Source of the DNA: Maridesulfovibrio sp.
GTDB lineage: Bacteria; Desulfobacterota; Desulfovibrionia; Desulfovibrionales; Desulfovibrionaceae
Length of the DNA stretch: 64,000 nucleotides
Assembly: GCF_963667685.1 (NCBI RefSeq)
Contig: NZ_OY763930.1
Coordinates: 217,001 to 281,000 of the forward strand
Reading direction: 5' to 3'
Position numbers and translations under genes: made by a program. Every line of letters starts with the position of its first letter. Position 1 is the stretch's first letter. The notes beneath the pieces are model-generated. The model was not told the origin of the DNA and made no database searches. It was given only the letters and a program-made list of their open reading frames with translations. Shown one piece after another: positions 34,091-42,835 of this stretch.

Positions 34091-35787
34091 CGGACAGCTC
34101 CTTCCCGGGATGGCTCTTTTTCACTATCCTGAACGCCCTTTTTAGGGAAAAGGACATGGGGTTTAGGCTTTTGGCTGAGATCAATAATTACATCTGCCCG
34201 TTGCATCAAACGCATATCCTGCGAAACTATGATCATTGTCTTTTGGGCCTTGGCCATACTATGGATGATCATATCCATGACCCGCAACCCTTCGATATCG
34301 AAGCCCTCGGACGGTTCATCGAAAATCGCAACCGCCCCCTGCACGGATAGCGCACGGGCAAGGGCTAGTCTGCGCCGGATACCAACTGCGAGCTCGGCGC
34401 CACCGTTTTTCACCTGTGTTTCCAAGCCATCCACACTGGTATCCAGATATTTTTTAAGACCGGAAATTTCTACAACACGTTGCAGCCGCTCACTTTCCAT
34501 ATTTGGATTATTGAGGCAGATATTTTCCCTGATAGTTGCATTCAAAAATGTCGGCTCCTGCGGCAGATACATGACCTGCCTGCGCCACCATGGAGCAGAA
34601 AGCTGGCGTAGATCAACTCCACCGACCAGAATCTGCCCGCGTCCGGGATCAAGAAGCCCCATAAACAGACGGACAAGAGAGGTCTTACCGGCCCCGTTAT
34701 GTCCGGTGATAATAACTATGTCACCCGGCTCAATACGTACATCAAGACCTTCAAAAAGAGGTCCTGTAGATCCGGGGTAGGCGAAACCGAGATCTTTTAT
34801 TTCAAGTACTCCGCGGTAGCCTTTCAGTTCTGTTCCTGTATCCGACTCAAGTGGCTGCCGAACAAACTCCTGCAGGGAATGCATCATCTGTCCGGCCTGC
34901 GAGATCATTGCCCGAGACTTCATGAAAGAGGCGGAAACCGCAAGAGCCTTCCCCGAAAGAATTGACGCGCCGATCAAGCCACCGGTTGTCATGGACCCAG
35001 CCACAACTTCACGTGCCCCGACAGCATAAATCAACACACGCAATATCATTGCAAGACTTTGCAACACAGCCTGACTGCGAGTTCCGCTCTGGACCATGTC
35101 GCGCTTAATCTGCTGCAATTTATCCATCTGAGTCTTAAACATGCCGTTCAGCAAAGCACGCCCGCCGAATGCCCGCACAGTGTCAGCACCACTGATGGCG
35201 TTGGCAAGATTGCCCCGATGGATCACTGACTCATTACGCAGAATGTCATTCATGCGTCTGCCAAGCCGCATATTCTGCCAGCCGGCTAGCAGAGTGCAGG
35301 CAATAGCTGCAATGGTAATCAGGGCTAACACGGGACTGAGAAAAAACGTTGCACCAACAAAAAGGATAAAAAACGGCATATCAAGCACGGAGCAGATAAC
35401 AGAAGCATCATATCCGGACTGAACAACTTGAATACCGCCCATTAGTTCATGGATACGTGCTGCCGGGATACGGCCTAAAGTACCCATTTTAGCGCGGGAT
35501 AGACAGCTGAGTACTGTATCAGCAAGCATTTTATCCGGCCCGATATTGATTGCCGAGGCAAGTTGCACCCGGACCAAAGTAAACGCATGGTGCATCGCTC
35601 CGGCGATAAACATCCCTACAGTCAATGTGATCAGGGTGCCATCAAACCCATACCCCACGTAACGGTTAAGAACCTGAATTACAAAGATAGGAGAAGCCAG
35701 GGAAAGGATATTGATAAATAAGGAGGAGAGGCAAACTTCAAAAGCAAGAAAAGGGTGCAATGACAATCTTCGCATCAACTCTCTCAT
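34087..35787 (-). CDS. Type I secretion ABC transporter with non-canonical signature and H-loop
   Basis: 566 residues: a membrane domain (about 1-310) followed by one nucleotide-binding domain. There is no N-terminal C39 peptidase or pseudo-peptidase domain, so it is the PrtD-like type. Walker A is GHNGAGKTS (362-370), the Q-loop is LPQEP (Q410) and Walker B is VAIFDEP (D490/E491). The LSGGQ signature is replaced by ELAVGI (465-470), and the switch His is replaced by Gln523 in VSQDM. Two ATPase elements are therefore altered, so activity may be weak or need partner sites. Confidence 0.88.
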   Translation of the reverse strand: MRELMRRLSLHPFLAFEVCLSSLFINILSLASPIFVIQVLNRYVGYGFDGTLITLTVGMFIAGAMHHAFTLVRVQLASAINIGPDKMLADTVLSCLSRAKMGTLGRIPAARIHELMGGIQVVQSGYDASVICSVLDMPFFILFVGATFFLSPVLALITIAAIACTLLAGWQNMRLGRRMNDILRNESVIHRGNLANAISGADTVRAFGGRALLNGMFKTQMDKLQQIKRDMVQSGTRSQAVLQSLAMILRVLIYAVGAREVVAGSMTTGGLIGASILSGKALAVSASFMKSRAMISQAGQMMHSLQEFVRQPLESDTGTELKGYRGVLEIKDLGFAYPGSTGPLFEGLDVRIEPGDIVIITGHNGAGKTSLVRLFMGLLDPGRGQILVGGVDLRQLSAPWWRRQVMYLPQEPTFLNATIRENICLNNPNMESERLQRVVEISGLKKYLDTSVDGLETQVKNGGAELAVGIRRRLALARALSVQGAVAIFDEPSEGFDIEGLRVMDMIIHSMAKAQKTMIIVSQDMRLMQRADVIIDLSQKPKPHVLFPKKGVQDSEKEPSREGAVR

Positions 35788-35892
35788 ACTAATTGTCCTC
35801 TATACTTATCAAAATAAAATTTACCTGAAAAAAAAATTCCATGAGCATACACACATGGAATTTTCAATGAACTTTCAACTGACATGTAGAGT

Positions 35893-37230
35893 TTATTTGA
35901 AAACGTCAATATTCATCATGCCCATTTCATAAAGGAGTCTGTAGGCATAAGTGATGTTATCAATATCAGCGGTTACGCTGGCGCTGGTTGCTGTGGAGTA
36001 ATCCCTTTCACCAACAAGAATATCGAGCAGTTCAACCTGTTCCCCGGTGGCCCTCTTCTTCTTGATCAACTCTAAAAATTCCGCGGTGATGTTGGCCTGA
36101 GTTCTGTAGAGTTCAGCATTCTTACGCAGAGTCATGAGTTCCAGCCATGCATTGCGGACCCTTTCCTCAACTTCGCGGCGAACATCAAGAGTAGCCTTAC
36201 GAACTTCCCGGGCATTAGCTTTAGCGGCCTGCATGCCCTGATACTCGTAAAGGCCGCTGAAGCCTGAATAACTGAGTTGTAAAGTCGCCTTGTTCTCAGT
36301 TCTCACACCATCAGCACCCTGATCCTGCTCTCTTCTCTTGCCCTCAAGCACGAACTCGAATTTTGGAAACAGGGAAGCTTCCTGAACACCGACATCATGA
36401 TTCAGCCTTTCCTGAGTAAACTTGAGTTGCAGCAGCACCGGGTTCTGGGACTGAGCCTGAGTTATAGCATCATCAAGTGATGCGGGCATGTAGACGGCAG
36501 GCATGGAGACCGGAACCATCTTATCAATTTCTTCCAGCGTCACCGGAAAACCGTACACAGCCTTAAAGCGGTTACGGGCGGTCTGCAATGCACGTTCAAC
36601 TGTCACTCTGTAGGAAGTAGCTCCGGCAAGCTGCGCCTTTATCTGAAGTTCCTTATAGGAGAGTCCGGCCCCCCTTTTAACAAGGGTTTCTTCCATTCCG
36701 GAAAGTCGCTTCATGCTCTCTTCGGACTGGACAGCATACCTTAATGTTTCTCTAGCCCGTATAAGGTTCAGGTATGCTTCAACACCCAGAATAAGAAGCT
36801 GTTGTCTGGTCTGCTCAAGCACAGCCTTGTATTCGTTTAAAAGAGCTTTATTACTGTCTATATTACTGTTCACTCCGCCGAAGTCATAGAGCATCTGGGT
36901 TGCCTTGATGCGCTCTTCGTTACGTCCTTTTGCTGAACCGCCGCCAGGTTTATCAATTTCCTCACGGCCGCCCTCCACAGAGACATCAAAGGATGGAGTC
37001 CATCCAGACCAACTCTGGGAAACAAGGTGCTCTGCCGATTCCACACGGGCTTCAGCTGCTTTAATTCGGTCATGAGTAGACAAAAGATCCTGCAGGATAT
37101 TTCTAAGATATGGGGCCCCGTCAACCTGTTCCGGATTAATGGGGGTCATTTCAGGCTGAGCATAAGCAAAACTGATGCTCCCAAGCATAAACATTACGGA
37201 TAGCCCGAGAATCAAAAACTTTACTTTCAT
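35893..37230 (-). CDS. TolC-family outer-membrane efflux protein
   Basis: About 445 residues with start ATG 37230 after GGAGG. A signal peptide with hydrophobic run FLILGLSVMFMLGSISFAYA is cleaved after AYA-Q. The rest has the TolC alternating pattern of long amphipathic helices and repeats, e.g. YLNLIRARETLRYAVQSEES and YAYRLLYEMGMMNI near the end. It provides the outer-membrane channel of the type I secretion system beside it, 106 nt upstream of the ABC gene. Confidence 0.92.
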   Translation of the reverse strand: MKVKFLILGLSVMFMLGSISFAYAQPEMTPINPEQVDGAPYLRNILQDLLSTHDRIKAAEARVESAEHLVSQSWSGWTPSFDVSVEGGREEIDKPGGGSAKGRNEERIKATQMLYDFGGVNSNIDSNKALLNEYKAVLEQTRQQLLILGVEAYLNLIRARETLRYAVQSEESMKRLSGMEETLVKRGAGLSYKELQIKAQLAGATSYRVTVERALQTARNRFKAVYGFPVTLEEIDKMVPVSMPAVYMPASLDDAITQAQSQNPVLLQLKFTQERLNHDVGVQEASLFPKFEFVLEGKRREQDQGADGVRTENKATLQLSYSGFSGLYEYQGMQAAKANAREVRKATLDVRREVEERVRNAWLELMTLRKNAELYRTQANITAEFLELIKKKRATGEQVELLDILVGERDYSTATSASVTADIDNITYAYRLLYEMGMMNIDVFK

Positions 37231-37414
37231 CACAAATGGACCTCCAAAAGCATATATAAAACAGATTCTTATCAAGATATTAATGTAATTTATTTTTTAT
37301 ACCTTAGTTATATATATAAATTCTATTGAAAAATCCAGACGATTCCTACATATATAATAGTATTTAGTTATACTTATTAATATCATAACCAAACTTTAAC
37401 ACTTAGGCAAAATA

Positions 37415-39775
37415 ATGCTGGATATTCTAAAAAAGATTACTGGTGCAGATTCATTCTTCCTAATTCTAACCGGATTAACTGCGTCTTTCCTGATAGCAGC
37501 ACTATATATCTTCCAGCCGCCAATTCTTCAATTTGTAGACTATAAAATCTACGACCAGTACATGCGCTCCAGCCCTGCAGGGCAAAAAACAGGCATTCCG
37601 GTAATCGTTGATATTGACGATGAAAGCCTTACCGAACTTGGGCAGTGGCCTTGGCCGCGCTATCGGATGGCGCTGCTGCTGGCCAAAATCCAACAGGCCG
37701 GGGCGCTCTCAACCGGGCTTGATATTCTTATAGGTGAGCCGGACCGAACCTCCCCGGGAACAATCAGAGAAAGCCTGCGTCAGGAGCTGGGCGTAACTGT
37801 TGATTTTAAGGGACTTCCCAAGGGCTTGATGGACAATGACAGGGTTCTGGCAGATATATTGCGTCAGGGCCGCTATGTACTGGGATTCTATTTTGATTTC
37901 ATGAAGAAGGAAAAGGACCGGTCAGTTAAGGAGCTGCCCTGTTTCGCTAAACCGGTTTCCGTCGCTCAGATCAAGACCAAAGAAGCTCCGGAATTAAAGG
38001 ATCTTACCCTCAATGCTCTGGACGCTATCTGTCCGCTTCCGGTGCTTGCGAAGGCTTCCCCACTGTGCGGATTTTATAACACCATTACCGACTATGACGG
38101 CGTGGTCCGCCGTGTTCCGCTGATTATATCTTACAATGGCAAGCAGTACCCCAGTCTTGCACTTGCCACGCTTATGAAGGCCATCGGCCGCAAGAGCATT
38201 CTCGTCAAAACCAGCTCCATCGGCATTGAATCCATCAGACTGGGCAAGACCACTATCCCGGTGGATGCCAAGGGACAGATGATGATCCGCTACCGGGGCG
38301 GCATGGCTGAATTTCCCTACTACAGTGCCAAAGATATCCTGAGTGGCAAAGTCGGCGAGAAGGAGCTGAAAGGTAAAATAATCTTCATGGGCACCTCAGC
38401 CGCGGGGCTTCGAGATCTCAGGGTAACTCCCTTTGTCTCGGACTATCCCGGCGTTGAAGTTCACGCTACAATCGTTGACAATATTCTGACCAAAGATTTC
38501 ATCCTCAATCCGGACTGGGTTCCGGGCCTTGAACTGCTGCTGGTGCTGCTGGCCGGCATTCTTTCCATGATTCTGCTCACATGGTCCCGTTCATTGTGGA
38601 TGATCATACCCATCGCAGCCATGGGTGCGGCAATTGTCTACGGCTCACTTTATATTTTCAGGGAATACGATGCGTACCTGACCCCTATGTATTCGCTCAT
38701 CGTGCTGGGCCTGAACTTCACCCTGCTGACGTTGATTAAATTCTGGCGCGAAGAAGGTCAGAAAAAATTCCTGCAAGCAACATTCTCATCCTACCTAGCC
38801 CCGGAACTTATCGACGAAATGTTCAGCAACCGCGAGATGCCGGAGCTGGGTGGTGAAGCAAGGCAGATTACCGCATATTTCACCGATATCCAGAGCTTTT
38901 CCACCTTCTCGGAAAAGCTGACCGCGCCGCAGCTTGTTGAGCTGCTTAATGAATACCTTTCGGTAATGACCGACATCCTTATTGAAGAAAAAGGAACTCT
39001 TGATAAATATGAAGGTGACGCGATCATCGCCTTTTTCGGCGCACCAATGGATGTGCCGGACCACGCGCTGCGCGCCTGCCGTGTAGCAGTTAAAATGCAG
39101 CAGGCCGGATTGGAACTGCGTGACAAGTGGGCCAAGGATGTGCAACTCCCTGATGAACCGGACCGCAACACCAAGAACTTCCCTGAAGAGCAATGGGCGA
39201 AGGGCGAAAAATGGCCCAAGGTCGTACACAACATGCGCACCAGAATCGGGGTAAACTCCGGTGAAATCGTGGTTGGCAACATGGGTTCGTCCATGCGCAT
39301 GAACTACACCATGATGGGTGACGCCGTTAACCTCGCCGCCCGTCTGGAAGAAGGCGCAAAGCAGTTCGGTATCTTCAATGCTGTTTCGCATTTCACACTG
39401 GAACAGGAAGTGGAAGTAGACGGTGAAACCAGCAAGGTAATTGAGCTGGTAGAAGCGAGACTTATCGATAACATTCAGGTTGTCGGTAAAAACGAACCCG
39501 TGCGAATCTACGAACTGGTAGCCATGAAAGGCGGGCTGACCGAGAGCGAAGAAATCCTCTTCGACCTTTTCGCCAAAGCCCGCGAAGAATACGTCACCCA
39601 GAACTGGGACAAGGCTATTGAAATCTACACAGAAGCCAATAAATACGAACGCTACGACGACACCAAGCACACCCCCTGTGAGGTCTTCATCAAGCGCGCC
39701 GAAGAACACAAGATCAATCCGCCCGTCCCCGAAGGCGAAGTTTGGGATGGGGTTTATCGGATGACTAAAAAGTAG
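37415..39775 (+). CDS. CHASE2-domain class III adenylate/guanylate cyclase
   Basis: 786 residues. One N-terminal membrane helix precedes an extracytoplasmic CHASE2 domain (about 35-365: PVIVDIDDESLTELGQWPWPR, ALSTGLDILIGE, LCGFYNTITDYDGVVRRVPL, FVSDYPGVEVHATIVDNIL). Three membrane helices follow, then a cyclase domain with metal-binding D491 (YFTDIQSF) and D535 (YEGDAIIAFFG), and MNYTMMGDAVNLAARLE. A ~30-residue charged insert (about 565-600) sits before RIGVNSGEIVVGNMG. The end (ILFDLFAKAREEYVTQNWDKAIEIYTEA) looks like a TPR unit. It makes cAMP or cGMP in response to an external signal. The last 11 nt overlap the convergent STAND gene. Confidence 0.93.
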   Translation: MLDILKKITGADSFFLILTGLTASFLIAALYIFQPPILQFVDYKIYDQYMRSSPAGQKTGIPVIVDIDDESLTELGQWPWPRYRMALLLAKIQQAGALSTGLDILIGEPDRTSPGTIRESLRQELGVTVDFKGLPKGLMDNDRVLADILRQGRYVLGFYFDFMKKEKDRSVKELPCFAKPVSVAQIKTKEAPELKDLTLNALDAICPLPVLAKASPLCGFYNTITDYDGVVRRVPLIISYNGKQYPSLALATLMKAIGRKSILVKTSSIGIESIRLGKTTIPVDAKGQMMIRYRGGMAEFPYYSAKDILSGKVGEKELKGKIIFMGTSAAGLRDLRVTPFVSDYPGVEVHATIVDNILTKDFILNPDWVPGLELLLVLLAGILSMILLTWSRSLWMIIPIAAMGAAIVYGSLYIFREYDAYLTPMYSLIVLGLNFTLLTLIKFWREEGQKKFLQATFSSYLAPELIDEMFSNREMPELGGEARQITAYFTDIQSFSTFSEKLTAPQLVELLNEYLSVMTDILIEEKGTLDKYEGDAIIAFFGAPMDVPDHALRACRVAVKMQQAGLELRDKWAKDVQLPDEPDRNTKNFPEEQWAKGEKWPKVVHNMRTRIGVNSGEIVVGNMGSSMRMNYTMMGDAVNLAARLEEGAKQFGIFNAVSHFTLEQEVEVDGETSKVIELVEARLIDNIQVVGKNEPVRIYELVAMKGGLTESEEILFDLFAKAREEYVTQNWDKAIEIYTEANKYERYDDTKHTPCEVFIKRAEEHKINPPVPEGEVWDGVYRMTKK

Positions 39776-42518
39776 GGGGGATCTCTTTTAACTGTGATTC
39801 AACATAGTCGGACAATCCTAATAATTCAGGGTTATCCGGGTATTTTTTGCACATATTTCTGAATTCAGAGAGATATTGATTAGCTGATTTATGATCTTTT
39901 GCATTGACAGAAACAAGAACAATTGTAGCAATTCCTTTGATATATGGTATTTCAATCTCAGGGGTAGGATGAGTAGAAGATAAAGCTTTAAGGTCCGCGT
40001 ATAGCTCCTGCAACCTAGCCTGACCATTCTCAAGCCGAGAGTAATATACCATCAAATTAAATGCTGCCATGGCATGATGCAAAACAATCTCAGGCGTGGA
40101 GGCTGAGGATGAAGACAAATCTCTCATATCAGCATAAAACTCTTCTGCACGATCAAATTTTCTCTCCTCTCCATAGTCATTAATTAAATTAAATGCGGCC
40201 TTCGCATATTGCCATGCTATCTCAGGAGTTGAGACAGAAGAATAAGCCAATACTTTCAGATCTGCGTAAATATTTTCCATCCTATCAATGTCGTTATTTT
40301 TTTCATACAAGATAATTAAATTAAATGACGCCATTGCATATCCCAAACCCATCAGGGAAGTGCTTTCCGCGGAGGATGATAACATTTTCAGGTCAGCATA
40401 AAGATCTTCTGCCCTGTCAAAATAATTGGCCTTTCCATAGTAGATAATCAGATTCACCGCAGCCTTGGTGTAACGAGAAACGATCTCTGGCGTTGCCTCA
40501 GCAGAAAGAGATAGCCTTTTTAGGATAAAATATAACTCCTGTGCCCTTTCAAATTTTCTTGCTCGCCCATAATTATGAATTAAATTAAATAATGCCTTTG
40601 CGTATTCCAACACCATCTCCGGCATGTTCTGCGATAAAGCCATAAAAGGTTCAAGATCAGCGTAAAGATCTTCCGCCCTAACAAAATTTTCAGCAGCTCC
40701 ATAAAAATTAATCAAATTAACCGTAGCTTTGGCATATTCTATATCTAGCAGCGGAGTGGAAAACGAAAGGTGCAAAATCCCCTTAAGCTTACTATAAAGA
40801 TCTTCCACTTTATCAAAATTACCTTCTTCTCCATATGAAAACGACAAATTAACTGCCAGTTTCGCCCAAAGGAAAGCACTGATTGGATGGATTTCTTCCG
40901 GCTGCACAACCAAAATATCATATCCAACATGATCTAAATAGTCCTGTCTACACCTATCCAAGAAAGCAGCAGTAGCAAATGATGCGTTATCCCAAGCTGC
41001 ATTCAGTATATCCTTACGATACCTGTTTACCCCCGTATCAACATCATCCTTCAAAAAATCAAGAACAAACAATTCCCCCACAAGATCAGGCTCCCAAGGC
41101 GGGATTACTTGTATTTTCTGAGAGGTTTCAGGATCTTCAACCACCATGCAATTCAAAGCTTTGAATCTATTTTTAGCATGTATCAGTTCCTGAAACGGGG
41201 TAACGCATTCGGGCAAAGTAAAATTATCCTCAGTAGAAATTCCTCCAGTCATGGTTGCCAACGCAAGTAGAGCCAAATCCTTTTCGGTCACCCCGCAAGG
41301 CTCCATCATGTCTTCAATTTCACGCCTGATTACATCCTGAAGCAGGGATTCTCTGTTAAAATGACGATCCCCCTCCCCTTTGGCAACGGCACTACCAAGA
41401 TAAGCGGCAAATAAAGGACGCATATCAGCGTCAATACTTTCAAGCCTCTTCAATAATTCATCCCAAGAGGCAGGGATTGCTTGATTTTCCTTTTCAAAGA
41501 AAAATTCAAATATTGATTTCGCAATTGCCGGGTCCGGCTGTTTCAGCAGGTAAGGCTGTTTGAAGCGAGAATCTCTGGTATGCCTGTGCTCGGAAAGGGA
41601 ATTTAGCTGGTGGTCTGAACTATCCCGGTCCAGAATTAACAGCCTGATCTTACATTCATGTTTAGTTTCGCGATTTGTCAGACATTTAATTATGCTTTGA
41701 AGCTTATCCCGCTCTTTGGAGGTATAATCTACAACCAATAAAGTCGGCTGGCAGGGTTGCCATTTTTTAAAATTGAAATCGAAATCATCAAGAACACCAG
41801 AACGGAAACCAACGCCATGCTGGAGGCAAAATTCAAGACCGAGTCTGCTTTTACCTACCCCGCCGGGTCCGATTAGGGCTTGCCAACTGAACATGCGCTT
41901 GCTGTTCAGAAAAGATTCGAGAAAATCAATCTCCTTTTCCCTTCCGGCAAAAGGAATGTATTGGGAGCGATAAACGAACTTATTAATCTCAGTGCCGGTT
42001 GTATTGGGATTAACAAACTCCGGCTGTTCACTGAGCTGATCTTTTAATGCCTCAAGTTCACTACCAATATCATGAAGCCTGTCCAGTTCTTCCAAATGTG
42101 CCTGAATATCAAGAGAAAGCGATTCACGATGCTCAATATTTCCTGATGCCCTGTCTATGTTTCCTTTTAACAGCTCTTTCAGACCTTCTTGCGCTGCAAT
42201 CTGCTGATTGGTCATCTTGCGCAGGTCTTCAAGCTTCTCCAAAACAGCTTTCACCCGTTCTGACTTCTTGAGAAAGCTTATAAATTGGTTTTGGACCGTG
42301 TCTTTAAGGGCCGTTCCGCCATATTTCCCGACATTCACAACAAGCATGGAAACAATCTTGACTGCAAGCTTGACCTTCCAACCGGAAAACCCTTCATCTT
42401 CCAGCCAATCGATCACATACTTGGACAAATCAACATCAGAAAGCCACTTAACCAAATCATCAGACTCAGCGAGTGACTGGAGCTGCGCTTCAATTTTATC
42501 AGGATTATTATCAGGCAT
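39765..42518 (-). CDS. STAND-type NTPase with eight 44-residue helical repeats
   Basis: 917 residues. The N-terminal ~165 residues are helical with coiled-coil character (KAVLEKLEDLR, then HLEELDRLHDIGSELEALKDQL) and match no domain I know. Residues ~188-300 form a P-loop NTPase: FAGREKEIDFL, Walker A GPGGVGKS (217-224), Walker B TLLVVDY (259-265) and sensor-like LLILDRD (293-299). A helical linker follows. From about 549 to 905 there are eight near-regular 44-residue units of the type YAKAAFNLI-YG--KFDRAEELYADLK-LSSS-STPEI, TPR/KLC-like. It is AT-rich compared with its neighbours, with no clear ribosome site, and is probably acquired. A signalling or antiviral role is only a guess. Confidence 0.88.
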   Translation of the reverse strand: MPDNNPDKIEAQLQSLAESDDLVKWLSDVDLSKYVIDWLEDEGFSGWKVKLAVKIVSMLVVNVGKYGGTALKDTVQNQFISFLKKSERVKAVLEKLEDLRKMTNQQIAAQEGLKELLKGNIDRASGNIEHRESLSLDIQAHLEELDRLHDIGSELEALKDQLSEQPEFVNPNTTGTEINKFVYRSQYIPFAGREKEIDFLESFLNSKRMFSWQALIGPGGVGKSRLGLEFCLQHGVGFRSGVLDDFDFNFKKWQPCQPTLLVVDYTSKERDKLQSIIKCLTNRETKHECKIRLLILDRDSSDHQLNSLSEHRHTRDSRFKQPYLLKQPDPAIAKSIFEFFFEKENQAIPASWDELLKRLESIDADMRPLFAAYLGSAVAKGEGDRHFNRESLLQDVIRREIEDMMEPCGVTEKDLALLALATMTGGISTEDNFTLPECVTPFQELIHAKNRFKALNCMVVEDPETSQKIQVIPPWEPDLVGELFVLDFLKDDVDTGVNRYRKDILNAAWDNASFATAAFLDRCRQDYLDHVGYDILVVQPEEIHPISAFLWAKLAVNLSFSYGEEGNFDKVEDLYSKLKGILHLSFSTPLLDIEYAKATVNLINFYGAAENFVRAEDLYADLEPFMALSQNMPEMVLEYAKALFNLIHNYGRARKFERAQELYFILKRLSLSAEATPEIVSRYTKAAVNLIIYYGKANYFDRAEDLYADLKMLSSSAESTSLMGLGYAMASFNLIILYEKNNDIDRMENIYADLKVLAYSSVSTPEIAWQYAKAAFNLINDYGEERKFDRAEEFYADMRDLSSSSASTPEIVLHHAMAAFNLMVYYSRLENGQARLQELYADLKALSSTHPTPEIEIPYIKGIATIVLVSVNAKDHKSANQYLSEFRNMCKKYPDNPELLGLSDYVESQLKEIPPTF

Positions 42519-42573
42519 AGGTATTCAATATTCGAACACAATTTTCTTTGCAAGTAGCACTATTAAAAACAAA

Positions 42574-42606
42574 CTCCCCCCGCCGCAAAACGACAGGGGG
42601 AGCTTT
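42574..42606 (-). terminator. Terminator-like stem-loop downstream of the cysK fusion
   Basis: CTCCCCC (42574-42580) pairs with GGGGGAG (42596-42602). On the minus strand it is followed by TTTGTTTTTAA. It probably ends the 42836-45130 transcript before the STAND gene. Confidence 0.7.
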
Positions 42607-42639
42607 CATTCATATTATCCGCACCACACTGAATAACCC

Positions 42640-42822
42640 AGCGCGAAGCGCAAATAAAAGTTTTTAGGATTCTTAAACCCTTTTGCCACAAATCCGCAGG
42701 AAAGCGGATTTGCCCGGTGCCTCAAAGCACCGCCCCGAAGGGGTAAGCCCCAGGAAGGGGCGTAATAAAAAGGGTTTAAGCCGCCGGAGGCAAACTCTTT
42801 CCATCAAAACGCGTAGCGCATC
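42640..42822. repeat. Intergenic palindromic repeat, copy 3 with internal insert
   Basis: GCGCGAAGCGC and AAAAGTTTTTAGGATTCTT plus AAACCCTTTT (to 42684) form the left arm. AAAAAGGGTTTAAG, then CCGCCGGAGGC and CGCGTAGCGCATC (42768-42821), form the right arm. Between them lies an ~80-nt insert with its own hairpins (AAATCCGC/GCGGATTT, CGGTGCC/AGCACCG, GCCCC/GGGGC). The arms match copy 1 in inverted orientation. With the terminator at 42574 it fills the gap between the STAND and cysK-fusion genes. Confidence 0.78.
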
Positions 42823-42835
42823 AACTAATTACTGA

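Noticed and set aside
38795-39709. 304-codon minus-strand open frame over the cyclase
   Set aside because: It is antisense to the cyclase catalytic domain with no independent support.
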